Positions 43,709 to 51,977 of a DNA stretch of 64,000 nt are shown one piece after another. Source of the DNA: JAIQFV01 sp041494885 (GTDB taxonomy: Bacteria; Acidobacteriota; Terriglobia; JAIQFV01); the NCBI GenBank assembly GCA_041494885.1, contig JBGQBO010000002.1, positions 157,689 to 221,688 on the forward strand, in the 5' to 3' direction. The notes below the pieces were generated by a model that ran no database searches, was not told the origin of the DNA, and was given only the letters and a program-made list of their open reading frames with translations. Each line of letters opens with the position of its first letter. The first letter of the stretch is position 1. Both the position numbers and the translations under genes were made by a program.

Positions 43709-44589
43709 GGACCAATCATTTTAAACGAAACGGCGAGTCGGAGGGGAAAAGAACTCAGCGCGGTCTCCAAGCCTTCGTGCTCATCGTGTTGCTGGAAGTT
43801 TCGATGATTCTACCCGCGGTTCCCATATGGGCGGAGACTGGGCTGCCCCCGGCGCTCCAGGACGTCGGTATCGATCAACGGCTCAATGCGCAGGTCCCGG
43901 CCGACCTTCAATTTCAGGATGAGACGGGAAAGACCGTTCGAATAGGGGATTACTTTGGCCGAAAGCCCGTAATTCTGTCGCTCGTTTACTACAACTGCCC
44001 CATGCTCTGTACCATGGTGCTGAATGGTCTTCTTCACAGCTTGCGCGAGATGAAGTTCGATGTGGGGGATCAATTCGATGTCGTCACCGTCAGCTTCGAT
44101 CCGCGCGACAAGCCGGAGATTGCACAGGCCAGGAAAAATGTTTACACGGGTCTTTATGGCCGGCCGGGCGCAGGCGGGGGATGGCACTTTCTCACCGGAG
44201 ACGAAGAATCGATTCAACGGCTGACGCAATCCGTTGGCTTCAAATACAATTACGACTCGAAAACCGGTCAATTCAATCATGCCACGGCCATCATGGTGCT
44301 GACGCCCGATGGAAAAGTTTCCCGGTATTTCTATGGGATAACCTATCTGTCGCGGGATTTGCGTCTGGGGTTGGTAGAGGCATCCGACAGGAAGATCGGC
44401 TCACCGGTGGACGCCGTCTTGTTGTTTTGCAGTCACTACGATCCAAGGACAGGGAAGTACGGAATGGTTATTACGAGGACGCTGCAATTGGGGGGGATGG
44501 TAACCCTTCTCGCGTTGGGAGCGTTGTTGTTTATTCTATTTCGCTATGAGCGGCAACGACCCGCATCCGTGCCTAAATCATCGCCTTGA
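43705..44589 (+). CDS. SCO1/SenC copper chaperone for CuA assembly
   Basis: A 294-residue thioredoxin-fold protein that delivers copper to, or reduces, the CuA site of oxidase subunit II. The copper ligands are visible: YYNCPMLC (the CxxxC) and FNHATAIMV (His). It has an N-terminal signal anchor (AFVLIVLLEVSMILPAVPIWA) and, unusually, a second C-terminal helix (LGGMVTLLALGALLFILFRYE), so both ends may be in the membrane. Last gene of the act transcription unit before the heptad element and coxB. Confidence 0.92.
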   Translation: MRTNHFKRNGESEGKRTQRGLQAFVLIVLLEVSMILPAVPIWAETGLPPALQDVGIDQRLNAQVPADLQFQDETGKTVRIGDYFGRKPVILSLVYYNCPMLCTMVLNGLLHSLREMKFDVGDQFDVVTVSFDPRDKPEIAQARKNVYTGLYGRPGAGGGWHFLTGDEESIQRLTQSVGFKYNYDSKTGQFNHATAIMVLTPDGKVSRYFYGITYLSRDLRLGLVEASDRKIGSPVDAVLLFCSHYDPRTGKYGMVITRTLQLGGMVTLLALGALLFILFRYERQRPASVPKSSP

Positions 44590-44631
44590 GGGAAGCGGTG
44601 GTGGGCATGCCCCTTAGCCGCGGCGGGAGAC

Positions 44632-44818
44632 GTCAGAGGTCAGAGGTCGGAAGTCCGAAGCCGGAGGCCGGAAGCCCGAGGCCAGACGTCAGATGTCGGA
44701 TATGAGAAGGCAAGTCTTTAGCCCCTTGGTGCGAATACGCCACGAGAGGGAATGTGTCTTTCTTCTGAGATTTAATTTCTGACCTCTGACTTCTGACCTC
44801 TGATTTCTGGCTTCATGA
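44632..44818. repeat. Heptad element C: inverted heptad arrays around a short core
   Basis: The left arm at 44632-44701 is ten in-phase 7-mers (GTCAGAG, GTCAGAG, GTCGGAA, GTCCGAA, GCCGGAG, GCCGGAA, GCCCGAG, GCCAGAC, GTCAGAT, GTCGGAT). The right arm at 44763-44818 is in the complementary sense (TTCTGAC, CTCTGAC, TTCTGAC, CTCTGAT, TTCTGGC). The 60-bp core holds CACGAGAGGGAATGTGTCTT, similar to the core of elements A and B near phoB. It occupies most of the 299-bp gap between the SCO gene and coxB. The GCCCGAGGCC-type units make the RNA strongly self-complementary. Confidence 0.8.
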
Positions 44819-44888
44819 TCATGAACGAAGGTCCTTCGATTGAGCCCGAGACCTGATTTATATCAAAGACTCTCGGTTGGTTTTTCAT

Positions 44889-45851
44889 ATGCCTCCAGGA
44901 ATTCCATTAGCACCGCCACAAGCCTCCACGTTCGCGCCCGGCGTGGACCACCTCTTTTTGTTTTTGCTGGGAGTCACCGGTTCGGTGGCCATCCTGGTCT
45001 TCCTGTTGATCTTTGTTTTTGCCGTGAAATACCGCCGTCGATCTCCGGATGAAATTCCGCCGAAAGTCCATGAGTCGATATTCCTCGAGGTCGGCTGGAT
45101 TGGCATTCCGTTCCTGCTCATGATGGTGATGTTTGGATGGGGCGCCAGCATTTATTACCAGGAGTTTCATCCGCCCGCCGGATCGCTTGAAATCTTCGTG
45201 GTAGGAAAGCAGTGGATGTGGAAACTTCAGCATCCCGAAGGCAAGCGGGAGATTAATGAACTCCACGTCCCGGTGGGCCGGCCCGTCAAGCTGACGATGA
45301 CGTCCGAAGATGTGATCCATGATTTTTTTGTTCCGGCCTTTCGGATTAAGAAAGATGTATTGCCGGGCCGCTATAGCAGTCTTTGGTTTGAAGCGACGAA
45401 GACGGGGAGGTACCACTTTTTCTGTTCCCAGTACTGTGGAACCAACCACTCTGAAATGAAAGGATGGGTGGACGTTATGAGTCCCGCCGACTACCAGCAA
45501 TGGCTGGGGGGCGGGGCGGGAGGAGAATCGATGGAACAGGCGGGAGCGAGGCTCTTCCAGAAATTTGCCTGTACAAACTGCCATCACCCCGATAACTCCG
45601 GCCGCGCGCCCACCCTGGTGGGCGTCTATGGCAAGCCCGTCAAGCTGTCCGATGGCTCCACCGTGGTGGCCGACGATGCCTATATCCGGGAATCCATTCT
45701 CAGGCCCGCCGCGAAGGTGGTGGCCGGATACCAGCCCATCATGCCCACGTTTCAAGGACAACTGAATGAAGAGGGCATCCTGCAATTGATCGCTTACATC
45801 AAGTCGCTGAAGATCCCGGAAACCCCAGAAAGGATGAAGACCGCCCCATGA
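44889..45851 (+). CDS. coxB: Cytochrome c oxidase subunit II fused to cytochrome c
   Basis: A 320-residue caa3-type subunit II. Two membrane helices (about 18-42 and 64-88) precede the CuA domain: DVIHDFFVPAFRIKKDVLPGRYSSLWFEATKTGRYHFFCSQYCGTNHSEM contains all CuA ligands (His, CysX3Cys, His, Met, about residues 140-190). A C-terminal cytochrome c domain carries CTNCH (about 228-232) and a Met in YQPIMPTF. No separate soluble cytochrome is needed, so electrons can pass from ActE directly. ATG at 44889; a TTG four codons earlier is possible. The stop overlaps coxA (ATGA). Confidence 0.95.
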   Translation: MPPGIPLAPPQASTFAPGVDHLFLFLLGVTGSVAILVFLLIFVFAVKYRRRSPDEIPPKVHESIFLEVGWIGIPFLLMMVMFGWGASIYYQEFHPPAGSLEIFVVGKQWMWKLQHPEGKREINELHVPVGRPVKLTMTSEDVIHDFFVPAFRIKKDVLPGRYSSLWFEATKTGRYHFFCSQYCGTNHSEMKGWVDVMSPADYQQWLGGGAGGESMEQAGARLFQKFACTNCHHPDNSGRAPTLVGVYGKPVKLSDGSTVVADDAYIRESILRPAAKVVAGYQPIMPTFQGQLNEEGILQLIAYIKSLKIPETPERMKTAP

Positions 45852-47482
45852 GCACCGTGTCAGTCGAGGACCCTGAACGATCCGAGTCGCCGGTTCATTA
45901 TTTGAACATTCATTACGGGGTGAAATCGTGGCTGCTGACCACCGATCACAAGCGCATCGCGCTGCTCTACCTGGCGTCCATCACGTTTTTCTTCCTCATC
46001 GGGGGAACGGCTGCCGTTTTGATCCGGATGAATCTTTTGACACCCACGGGTTTGCTGGTCGAGCCGGCCACTTACAACAAGTTGTTCAGCATCCATGGGA
46101 TCGTCATGGTCTTCTTTTTTCTGATCCCTTCCATCCCCGCGGTTCTGGGAAATTTTCTGGTTCCCTTGATGATTGGAGCCAGGGACCTCGCCTTTCCGAA
46201 ATTGAACCTGCTCAGTTGGTATGTTTACATCGTGGGCGGGATGTTCACGCTCTACGCGGTCATTGCAGGAGGCGTGGACACCGGGTGGACTTTTTATGCC
46301 CCCTACAGCAGCACCTATTCGAATTCGCACGTCATGGCCACCGCCCTCGGGGTGTTCATCACGGGCTTCTCTTCGATTCTGACGGGCCTGAACTTCATTG
46401 TCACCATCCACAAGATGCGCGCGCCCGGCATGACCTGGTTTCGCCTTCCACTGTTCATCTGGGCCATGTACGCGACCAGCGTCATCTTCATCCTGGGAAC
46501 CCCGGTTCTGGGAATCAGCATCGTGCTCATCGCGCTGGAGCGGGCCTTCCATTTGGGCTTCTTCAATCCCGCCCTGGGAGGCGACCCCCTCCTCTTCCAG
46601 CACTTGTTCTGGTTCTACTCGCATCCGGCGGTCTATATCATGATCCTGCCGGCCATGGGGGTGGAGAGTGAGTTGATCACGTGTTTTTCAAGGAAACGGA
46701 TCTTCGGGTATTCCTTTGTCGCCATGTCAAGTCTGGCCATCGCGCTGCTGGGGTTTCTGGTGTGGGCGCACCATATGTTCGTCGCGGGCGTGTCGATGTA
46801 TGCGGGAATGGTGTTCTCCATCCTGAGTTACCTGGTGGGAGTTCCTTCTTCCGTGAAGGTTTTCAATTGGACGGCGACGCTTTATAAAGGATCCATTTCT
46901 TATTCCGCTCCCATGCTGTACGGAATGGGTTTCATCGGGCTGTTTTCGATGGGAGGAGTGACGGGCATGTTCCTCGCTTCGCTGGGGATGGACGTGCATG
47001 TGCACGACACCTATTTTGTCATTGCGCATTTCCATTACATCATGGTGGGCGGTGCGGTCATGGCTTACCTCGGTGGCATCCACTACTGGTGGCCCAAGAT
47101 CAGCGGGCGCTTGTATCCGGAGGGTTGGGCCCGCTTCTCTGCCCTGGTTATTTTCCTGGGTTTCAATTTGACCTTTTTTCCGCAATACATCCTGGGCTAC
47201 TTGGGGATGCCGCGCCGCTATCCGGTATATCCCCCCGAATTTCAAGTTCTGAACGTCATGTCCACGGCCGGCGCATCGATTCTGGGCATTGGCTACTTGA
47301 TCCCTTTGATCTACTTGATCTGGTCGATGCGGTACGGGCCGGTCGCGAGTTCCAATCCCTGGGGGGCAACGGGCCTGGAATGGAAAACCGCTTCACCGCC
47401 CCCCACCGAAAACTTCGAGGAGACCCCGGTGGTTACCGAGGAAGCCTACGCCTATCCATCCCGGGAGGTGAAAGTTGCCTGA
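45848..47482 (+). CDS. coxA: Cytochrome c oxidase subunit I (A2-type heme-copper oxidase)
   Basis: A 544-residue catalytic subunit with 12 core helices. Haem a and a3/CuB ligands: HGIVMVFFF (first His), FWFYSHPAVYIMILPAMG (CuB His and the cross-linked Tyr, about 255), HHMF, and HDTYFVIAHFHYIMVGG. The YSHP motif replaces the D-channel Glu motif (GHPE), which places it in the A2 subfamily found in caa3 oxidases of Thermus and Rhodothermus. It is the terminal reductase of O2 to water with proton pumping. Confidence 0.97.
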   Translation: MSTVSVEDPERSESPVHYLNIHYGVKSWLLTTDHKRIALLYLASITFFFLIGGTAAVLIRMNLLTPTGLLVEPATYNKLFSIHGIVMVFFFLIPSIPAVLGNFLVPLMIGARDLAFPKLNLLSWYVYIVGGMFTLYAVIAGGVDTGWTFYAPYSSTYSNSHVMATALGVFITGFSSILTGLNFIVTIHKMRAPGMTWFRLPLFIWAMYATSVIFILGTPVLGISIVLIALERAFHLGFFNPALGGDPLLFQHLFWFYSHPAVYIMILPAMGVESELITCFSRKRIFGYSFVAMSSLAIALLGFLVWAHHMFVAGVSMYAGMVFSILSYLVGVPSSVKVFNWTATLYKGSISYSAPMLYGMGFIGLFSMGGVTGMFLASLGMDVHVHDTYFVIAHFHYIMVGGAVMAYLGGIHYWWPKISGRLYPEGWARFSALVIFLGFNLTFFPQYILGYLGMPRRYPVYPPEFQVLNVMSTAGASILGIGYLIPLIYLIWSMRYGPVASSNPWGATGLEWKTASPPPTENFEETPVVTEEAYAYPSREVKVA

Positions 47483-48119
47483 GAGTTACGCCGTGGCGGC
47501 CCATCAGTTCGACGATCTGGAACAACAGCAGGAGGCATCCAGCCTGGGGATCTGGGTGTTCATCGCCACGGAAATCATGTTTTTCGGGGGCCTGTTTACC
47601 GGCTACACGGTGTATCGGACCCAGTACTTCGCCTCGTTTGTAGCCGGCAGTCACCTACTCGACCTGAAGCTCGGTGCCTTCAACACGGCCGTGCTCATCG
47701 GCAGCAGCCTGACTATGGCGCTGGCCGTGTATGCTGCTCAAACGGGGAAACGCAAGGCCCTGGTGGTCTTTCTGATTCTGACCATGATCCTGGGGTCCAT
47801 GTTTCTGGGGATCAAATTCTCGGAGTACGCCACGAAGTATGAACATCATTTAATCCCGGGCATCCGTTTTGCTCCGGAGGGCGCCTACCCTCCCCAGATG
47901 GAACTCTATTTTTCGTTCTATTTTGCCATGACCGCCTTGCACGCCCTTCACATGATCATCGGGCTCGGGCTTCTGGCGGTGCTGGTGGGTATGGCTGCAC
48001 GCGGCCGGTTCTCTCCGGAGTCTCACAATCCGGTGGAAGTGATCGGCATCTACTGGCATTTTGTCGATATTGTCTGGATCTTCCTTTTTCCGCTTTTGTA
48101 CCTCGTGGGAGGGCGATAG
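47475..48119 (+). CDS. coxC: Cytochrome c oxidase subunit III
   Basis: A 214-residue subunit with five or six membrane helices. It contains LGIWVFIATEIMFFGGLFTGYTVYR (about 24-48) and the C-terminal LHMIIGLGLLAVLVGMAARGRFSPESHNPVEVIGIYWHFVDIVWIFLFPLLYL, typical of subunit III. It starts from TTG at 47475 with GGGAGG 6 nt upstream, inside the end of coxA (8-bp overlap). Confidence 0.95.
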   Translation: MPESYAVAAHQFDDLEQQQEASSLGIWVFIATEIMFFGGLFTGYTVYRTQYFASFVAGSHLLDLKLGAFNTAVLIGSSLTMALAVYAAQTGKRKALVVFLILTMILGSMFLGIKFSEYATKYEHHLIPGIRFAPEGAYPPQMELYFSFYFAMTALHALHMIIGLGLLAVLVGMAARGRFSPESHNPVEVIGIYWHFVDIVWIFLFPLLYLVGGR

Positions 48120-48448
48120 TGAAGCACCACGTCATCCATCCCCTAACTTATTTTCTTGTTTTTTTCACTCTCCTCATCCTCACGGGCGTGACGACCGCCG
48201 TCGGGTTCTATGATCTTGGCCGTTGGAACACCGTGGTAGCGCTGGCGATCGCGGTGTGCAAAGCCACGCTCGTTGTTTTGTTTTTCATGCACCTGCGTTA
48301 TAGCGGCGCGCTCCCCCGGCTCGTCATGCTGGGAGGACTCTTCTGGCTTGCCCTTCTGATTGGCTTGACGCTGGTCGACAACCTCACCCGCGGGTGGGAT
48401 CCCGCCCCCCGGGGATGGGAGACAACCTCCTCCGCCCAGCGGCCGTGA
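48119..48448 (+). CDS. coxD: Cytochrome c oxidase subunit IV
   Basis: A 109-residue protein with three membrane helices, the small subunit of bacterial oxidases (PF03626): HPLTYFLVFFTLLILTGVTTAVGFYDLGRWNTVVALAIAVCKATLVVLFFMHLRYS. GTG start at 48119 overlaps the coxC stop by one base; GGGAGGGCGATA precedes it. It ends the respiratory supercluster. Confidence 0.93.
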   Translation: MKHHVIHPLTYFLVFFTLLILTGVTTAVGFYDLGRWNTVVALAIAVCKATLVVLFFMHLRYSGALPRLVMLGGLFWLALLIGLTLVDNLTRGWDPAPRGWETTSSAQRP

Positions 48449-48620
48449 AGGTCAAGCCAGTGAGATCCCATTCAGGAGCGCCAAGTTTTTCTCTACAAGT
48501 CGGTCGTGATGGAAAAAGGATGCATGGAATTGTCCCATGATGGAAGATTCCGGAGTTAAAGGGACGGACGTCTGGCCTCGTTATTCAGGCAAGGCTTTTC
48601 GAACAACTATCTGCCCTTAA

Positions 48621-48729
48621 GGCCTGGAGGGCAATCAGAGTGTAGCCCCACCTGAAGCTCCGCGTTCTTTGCGGAGCGAGGGTGGGGTGTACGGGCCTGC
48701 CAAGAATTCTCCGAGAGGCCCGTAGGGCC
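48621..48729 (+). repeat. Nested-hairpin repeat, copy 1
   Basis: It begins GGCCTGGAGGGC and ends GGCCCGTAGGGCC. The core at 48646-48687 is CCCCACC-TGAA-GCTCCGC-loop-GCGGAGC-GAGG-GTGGGG: two nested perfect helices. The gap after coxD (48449-49187) contains this and two further copies, and no supported gene. Confidence 0.82.
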
Positions 48730-48895
48730 GATAGAGGAGTGGATTGGCATATTTCCATTCTTCTGTGGGGTTAATAAATCCGGATGAGGCCAGACATCTC
48801 TTCAGATGGGGGAAAATTGACGACCCTCTTTTGATGCCTCCGCCTTTACACTGGAAGATGGAACAACGCGACCTTTCGGGTGTAAGACGATTCTT

Positions 48896-49005
48896 TCGCC
48901 CCGCAAGCGGGGCTCGGATAATCTTAGAGGGCTCAGTACCCCACCCTCGCTCCGCAAAGAACGCGGAGCGTCAGGTGGGGCTACATTCTGGGGGCCCTCC
49001 GGGCC
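48896..49005 (-). repeat. Nested-hairpin repeat, copy 2 (inverted, long form)
   Basis: The core at 48939-48980 is the inverted copy of the core of copy 1. It carries an additional hairpin TCGCCCCGCAAGCGGGGCTC (48896-48915), whose exact reverse complement is in copy 4. It ends GGCCCTCCGGGCC (48993-49005). Confidence 0.82.
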
Positions 49006-49032
49006 TAATCTGACTCTTTTTCAATCCCTGAC

Positions 49033-49120
49033 TCCACCGTTGCTCCGCAGAGATGCGGAGCTTCCCGCCAGGGCGGATCTTCGGCAGATGGGGCTATAAT
49101 CTTGGAGCCCTTCGGGCGTA
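49033..49120 (-). repeat. Nested-hairpin repeat, copy 3 (inverted, degenerate)
   Basis: GCTCCGCAGAGATGCGGAGC keeps the inner helix, ATGGGGCTATAATCTTGGAGCCC keeps the GTAGCCCC side, and GCCCTTCGGGC gives the end. The 20-bp insertion CCCGCCAGGGCGGATCTTCG separates the two parts. Confidence 0.7.
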
Positions 49121-49187
49121 AATGGACTGACACATTTATAATAGGTGAGATTCTGTATCCGCCCTGTTCGGAATAGGAAATAGCACC

Positions 49188-49889
49188 TTGACCACCATGA
49201 CTCCAATAGTCCGCCCGAATACCTTGAAGCTGATTCTTGTCCCCACCTTGATCAGCATCGCCATAACCCTCCTGCGACTCCGCGGCGAACTCCAGCACTG
49301 GTCCGAGAAGTGGTTCAATACCGACACCGGGGGCATCACTCCCAGCGGGGTGAGTTGGATTGTTGGGATTACGTGGTTGGCATTTCCTTTTGGAATCTAC
49401 TTTGCCTGGAAACTGGCGTCGGCTGACGAGGCCCCGACCCGCTTGAGCAAATCGATCGGTTTGGCCATTCTGGGATTGATTGTTGCCGTGGGTGGACTTC
49501 GCCTTATCCCTCCAAGGATCGGAACAGGCTTCCCGCGAATTTTGATTGTTATTTGGCTGATCATGGTGGTGGCTGCCCTCATTCAATTTTCCGGCTGGCC
49601 CTCGCTCTTTAAAACTCTGTGGGCCTATGGGGTTGCCTCGCGCGGGGTGGTCGTTGTGGTCATGTTTCTTGCAATGCGGGGTAACTGGGGGACGCATTAC
49701 GACTACGTCGGGATGCCACCTCAATTCCAGTTGGGCTTTTGGCGCGGGTTTTTCTGGCTGGCATTCTTCCCTCAACTGGTATTCTGGGTGGCGTTTACTG
49801 TCCTGATCGGCTCAGTTGGGGGCCTCTTCGGTGCTGCCCTGGCGCGCCGTCTGAAGCCCGCGCCACAGGCAGATACGATCGTTACGTAA
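49188..49889 (+). CDS. Integral membrane protein, unknown function
   Basis: A 233-residue protein with about five hydrophobic segments (KLILVPTLISIAITLL, WIVGITWLAFPFGIYFAWKLA, SIGLAILGLIVAVGGLRL, ILIVIWLIMVVAALIQFS, FFWLAFFPQLVFWVAFTVLIGSVGGLFGAALA). RGNWGTHYDYVGMPPQF before the last helix is the only distinctive loop. No transporter or enzyme motif is evident. TTG at 49188 has AGGAAA upstream; an ATG at 49197 is also possible. It lies between inverted repeat copies 3 and 4. Confidence 0.7.
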   Translation: MTTMTPIVRPNTLKLILVPTLISIAITLLRLRGELQHWSEKWFNTDTGGITPSGVSWIVGITWLAFPFGIYFAWKLASADEAPTRLSKSIGLAILGLIVAVGGLRLIPPRIGTGFPRILIVIWLIMVVAALIQFSGWPSLFKTLWAYGVASRGVVVVVMFLAMRGNWGTHYDYVGMPPQFQLGFWRGFFWLAFFPQLVFWVAFTVLIGSVGGLFGAALARRLKPAPQADTIVT

Positions 49890-49927
49890 GCGTGTGGGTC
49901 ACACTTCGGAATTCTTGGGTTGGACGC

Positions 49928-50587
49928 ATGAATCCGGGCCGCTCCCGCAATTTCGAACAAATCCTCCAGGAATTTGAGAGACATGGTTTACTCCTGCTCT
50001 CGGATTCCAAACTCCCCAGTCTTTCGAGTCTTGTCGCGGGGGGACCGGTTCGCGGATCGTGGTGGGGGCACCCCAGGGGGCACGCCATGTTCCGAGTAGC
50101 GAGCGAACTGTCCGATCACGCCGACAGTGTCGTCACTAAGCTCGTCTCGGGCAAGGTGACATTCGTACATCGCAGGCTGTGGCCGGCGTTGTTCTCTGTG
50201 GCTACGTCACGGCAGTCCTGGCAGTTGAAAAATCTATCGGCCGAAGCGCGAGCGATCCTCGGGCTGGTGCGGCAAAAGGGCGGTGTTCGGAGCGACCAAT
50301 TCGAGAAGCCACCGACATTCAACATCCGGGCTCTAGGAAAGACCGTCACCGAACTTGAAGGGAGACTCCTCATTCATAGTGACGAGATCCATACGGAATC
50401 GGGCGCCCATGCGCGACTGCTGGAGACTTGGCAGCACTGGGCAGGGCGGACAGGTTTCAAACCCAAATCCTTGACTCCCCGGGATGCAAAGGCCCAACTC
50501 ATGGATTCGCTTGTCGAACTAAACCGGCAATGCGGAGGCAATGGCCTCCTCCCCTGGCAACAAGAATGTTCCCGACGTCCGAAGTAA
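49928..50587 (+). CDS. Hypothetical protein with a winged-helix-like centre
   Basis: A 219-residue cytosolic protein; I do not recognise the family. The ATG at 49928 gives MNPGRSRNFEQILQEFERHGLLLLSD; the frame upstream overlaps the previous gene and is unlikely. Residues about 110-160 (LSAEARAILGLVRQKGGVRSDQF...ALGKTVTELEGRLLIHSDEIH) look like a winged helix in which VTELEGRLL would be the recognition helix. The N-terminal half has many Trp and His residues (GSWWGHPRGHAMF, FVHRRLWPALFS). A resemblance to AlkZ-like DNA-glycosylase domains is possible but weak. Confidence 0.6.
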   Translation: MNPGRSRNFEQILQEFERHGLLLLSDSKLPSLSSLVAGGPVRGSWWGHPRGHAMFRVASELSDHADSVVTKLVSGKVTFVHRRLWPALFSVATSRQSWQLKNLSAEARAILGLVRQKGGVRSDQFEKPPTFNIRALGKTVTELEGRLLIHSDEIHTESGAHARLLETWQHWAGRTGFKPKSLTPRDAKAQLMDSLVELNRQCGGNGLLPWQQECSRRPK

Positions 50588-50700
50588 GGCCGATCGCTTG
50601 GGTCGCTCCGGTGAGCACTGCAGCGGGAAGCAAAGCGTGGTCCCGCGTCCCATGCGGTAAAGCGAGGATGGAAGGAGCATGAAGTGAAAAGCGTAGGTTT

Positions 50701-50811
50701 AGGTCCGGAGGGCAGCCAGAGTGTAGCCCCACCAGAAGCTCCGCGTTTTTTGCGGAGCGAGGGTGGGGTCAGAACGGGGGAAAAAATCCCGAGCCCCGCT
50801 TGCGGGGCGAC
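50701..50811 (+). repeat. Nested-hairpin repeat, copy 4 (long form)
   Basis: The core at 50727-50768 (CCCCACC...GCTCCGC-GTTTTTT-GCGGAGC...GGTGGGG) is followed after 22 bp by GAGCCCCGCTTGCGGGGCGA (50791-50810), the exact complement of the extra hairpin of copy 2. It lies in the 489-bp gap 50588-51076, which contains no gene. Confidence 0.82.
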
Positions 50812-50958
50812 AGACTCATGTTGCGCCCAAATATACGGTTCGCCTTATTCGATGCCATGCACATTGAGTCGCTTTTGGACCCGTGCATGAAAAGGTCCGT
50901 GAACCCCACTTCCGAAGTTGAATTGTATTGTAAGCCGCCAAGCGGCGAGATAGAGTAG

Positions 50959-50978
50959 CCTGGGGCGTATGCCCCAGG
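50959..50978. other. Hairpin CCTGGGGC-GTAT-GCCCCAGG
   Basis: Eight perfect base pairs around GTAT, about 100 bp before the methyltransferase gene. No T-run. It may be another small REP-type palindrome, but no second copy was found in the window. Confidence 0.5.
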
Positions 50979-51076
50979 AATGACGCCTCCTCGATTAAAT
51001 CAGCCCGCCTTGGCCGGCGACATAATTCTTTGTTCCCCAGAATGATCCCGACTTCCGAACCAGGGTCGACAATGCC

Positions 51077-51925
51077 ATGACTAAGAAGATCAATAGCGAG
51101 GAACTCAACCCCTCCGAAATTCAGAGCTATTACGAAGGAGGTCATGAGCAGGCGCGTTTGGCGAGTGGCCCTTCTCAGGTTGAAAGGGCTCGCACCGAGG
51201 AGCTTTTGACGCGGTTTCTGCCGTCTCCGCCCGCGGTGATTCTCGATGTCGGGGGAGGCCCGGGCGCCTATGCCTTGTGGCTGTCGGCGAAGGGCTACGA
51301 AGTACATCTCATCGATCCCGTTCCCCTGCATGTAGAGCAGGCTCTTGAGGCTTCAGGAACCTGTCCTCTCCATCCCATCGCCAGCGTCTCACTCGGTGAC
51401 GCCCGGAAACTGGAGCGTCCTGATGCCCGCGCCGATGCCGTGTTGCTGTTGGGGCCGCTCTATCACCTCACCGAACGAAGAGATCGTATTGCGGCGTGGA
51501 GCGAGGCGCATCGGGTCCTGCGTCCCGAAGGCGTTGTCCTGGCGGTCGGCATTTCCCGCTTCGCGTCTACGTTGGACGGCTTGTTTCGCGGATTACTCAA
51601 GGACCCTGAGTTTGCCCGAATCGTTGAACGTGATTTAGTCGATGGACAACATCGCAACCCGAACAATCATCCTGAATATTTCACGAAAGCCTTCTTTCAT
51701 CTTCCAGAAGACCTGAGGGTTGAAGCGGAAGAGGCAGGGCTGCACGTCGAAAAAACCCTGGCGGTCGAAGGCCCCGCATGGCTGCTGCAGGATTTCGAAC
51801 AGCATTGGAAGGATCCGGTCCGGCGTGAACATCTCCTCAGCGCCGTCCGATCGATTGAGGAACAACCTGCCCTACTCGGCGCCAGCGCTCATCTGTTGAT
51901 CGTCGCTCGAAAAACGAGACGATGA
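51077..51925 (+). CDS. Class I SAM-dependent methyltransferase
   Basis: A 282-residue methyltransferase. SAM-binding motif I is VILDVGGGPGAYALWLSAKGYEVHLIDPVPLHVEQAL (about 54-90), the acidic end of beta2 is the Asp in LIDP, and motif IV/post-I segments are ADAVLLLGPLYHLTERRDRIAAWSEAHRVLRPEGVVLAVGISRFAS. The C-terminal 100 residues are a helical cap for the acceptor. The acceptor is unknown: a small molecule is more likely than rRNA by domain type. Start ATG at 51077 without a strong ribosome site. Convergent with the CDF gene. Confidence 0.85.
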   Translation: MTKKINSEELNPSEIQSYYEGGHEQARLASGPSQVERARTEELLTRFLPSPPAVILDVGGGPGAYALWLSAKGYEVHLIDPVPLHVEQALEASGTCPLHPIASVSLGDARKLERPDARADAVLLLGPLYHLTERRDRIAAWSEAHRVLRPEGVVLAVGISRFASTLDGLFRGLLKDPEFARIVERDLVDGQHRNPNNHPEYFTKAFFHLPEDLRVEAEEAGLHVEKTLAVEGPAWLLQDFEQHWKDPVRREHLLSAVRSIEEQPALLGASAHLLIVARKTRR

Positions 51926-51977
51926 AGAGAATCTTTGCGTCTCGGCGGTGCAAATTGACGCTTGGGAGTTCAATAAT

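Noticed and set aside
44907..45785. 292-codon minus-strand frame opposite coxB
   Set aside because: It is antisense to a gene with all CuA and haem motifs; its composition is that of a shadow frame.
50739..50810. Attenuator or riboswitch before the methyltransferase gene
   Set aside because: The structure is fully explained as copy 4 of the nested-hairpin repeat, found at five other sites in front of or behind unrelated genes.
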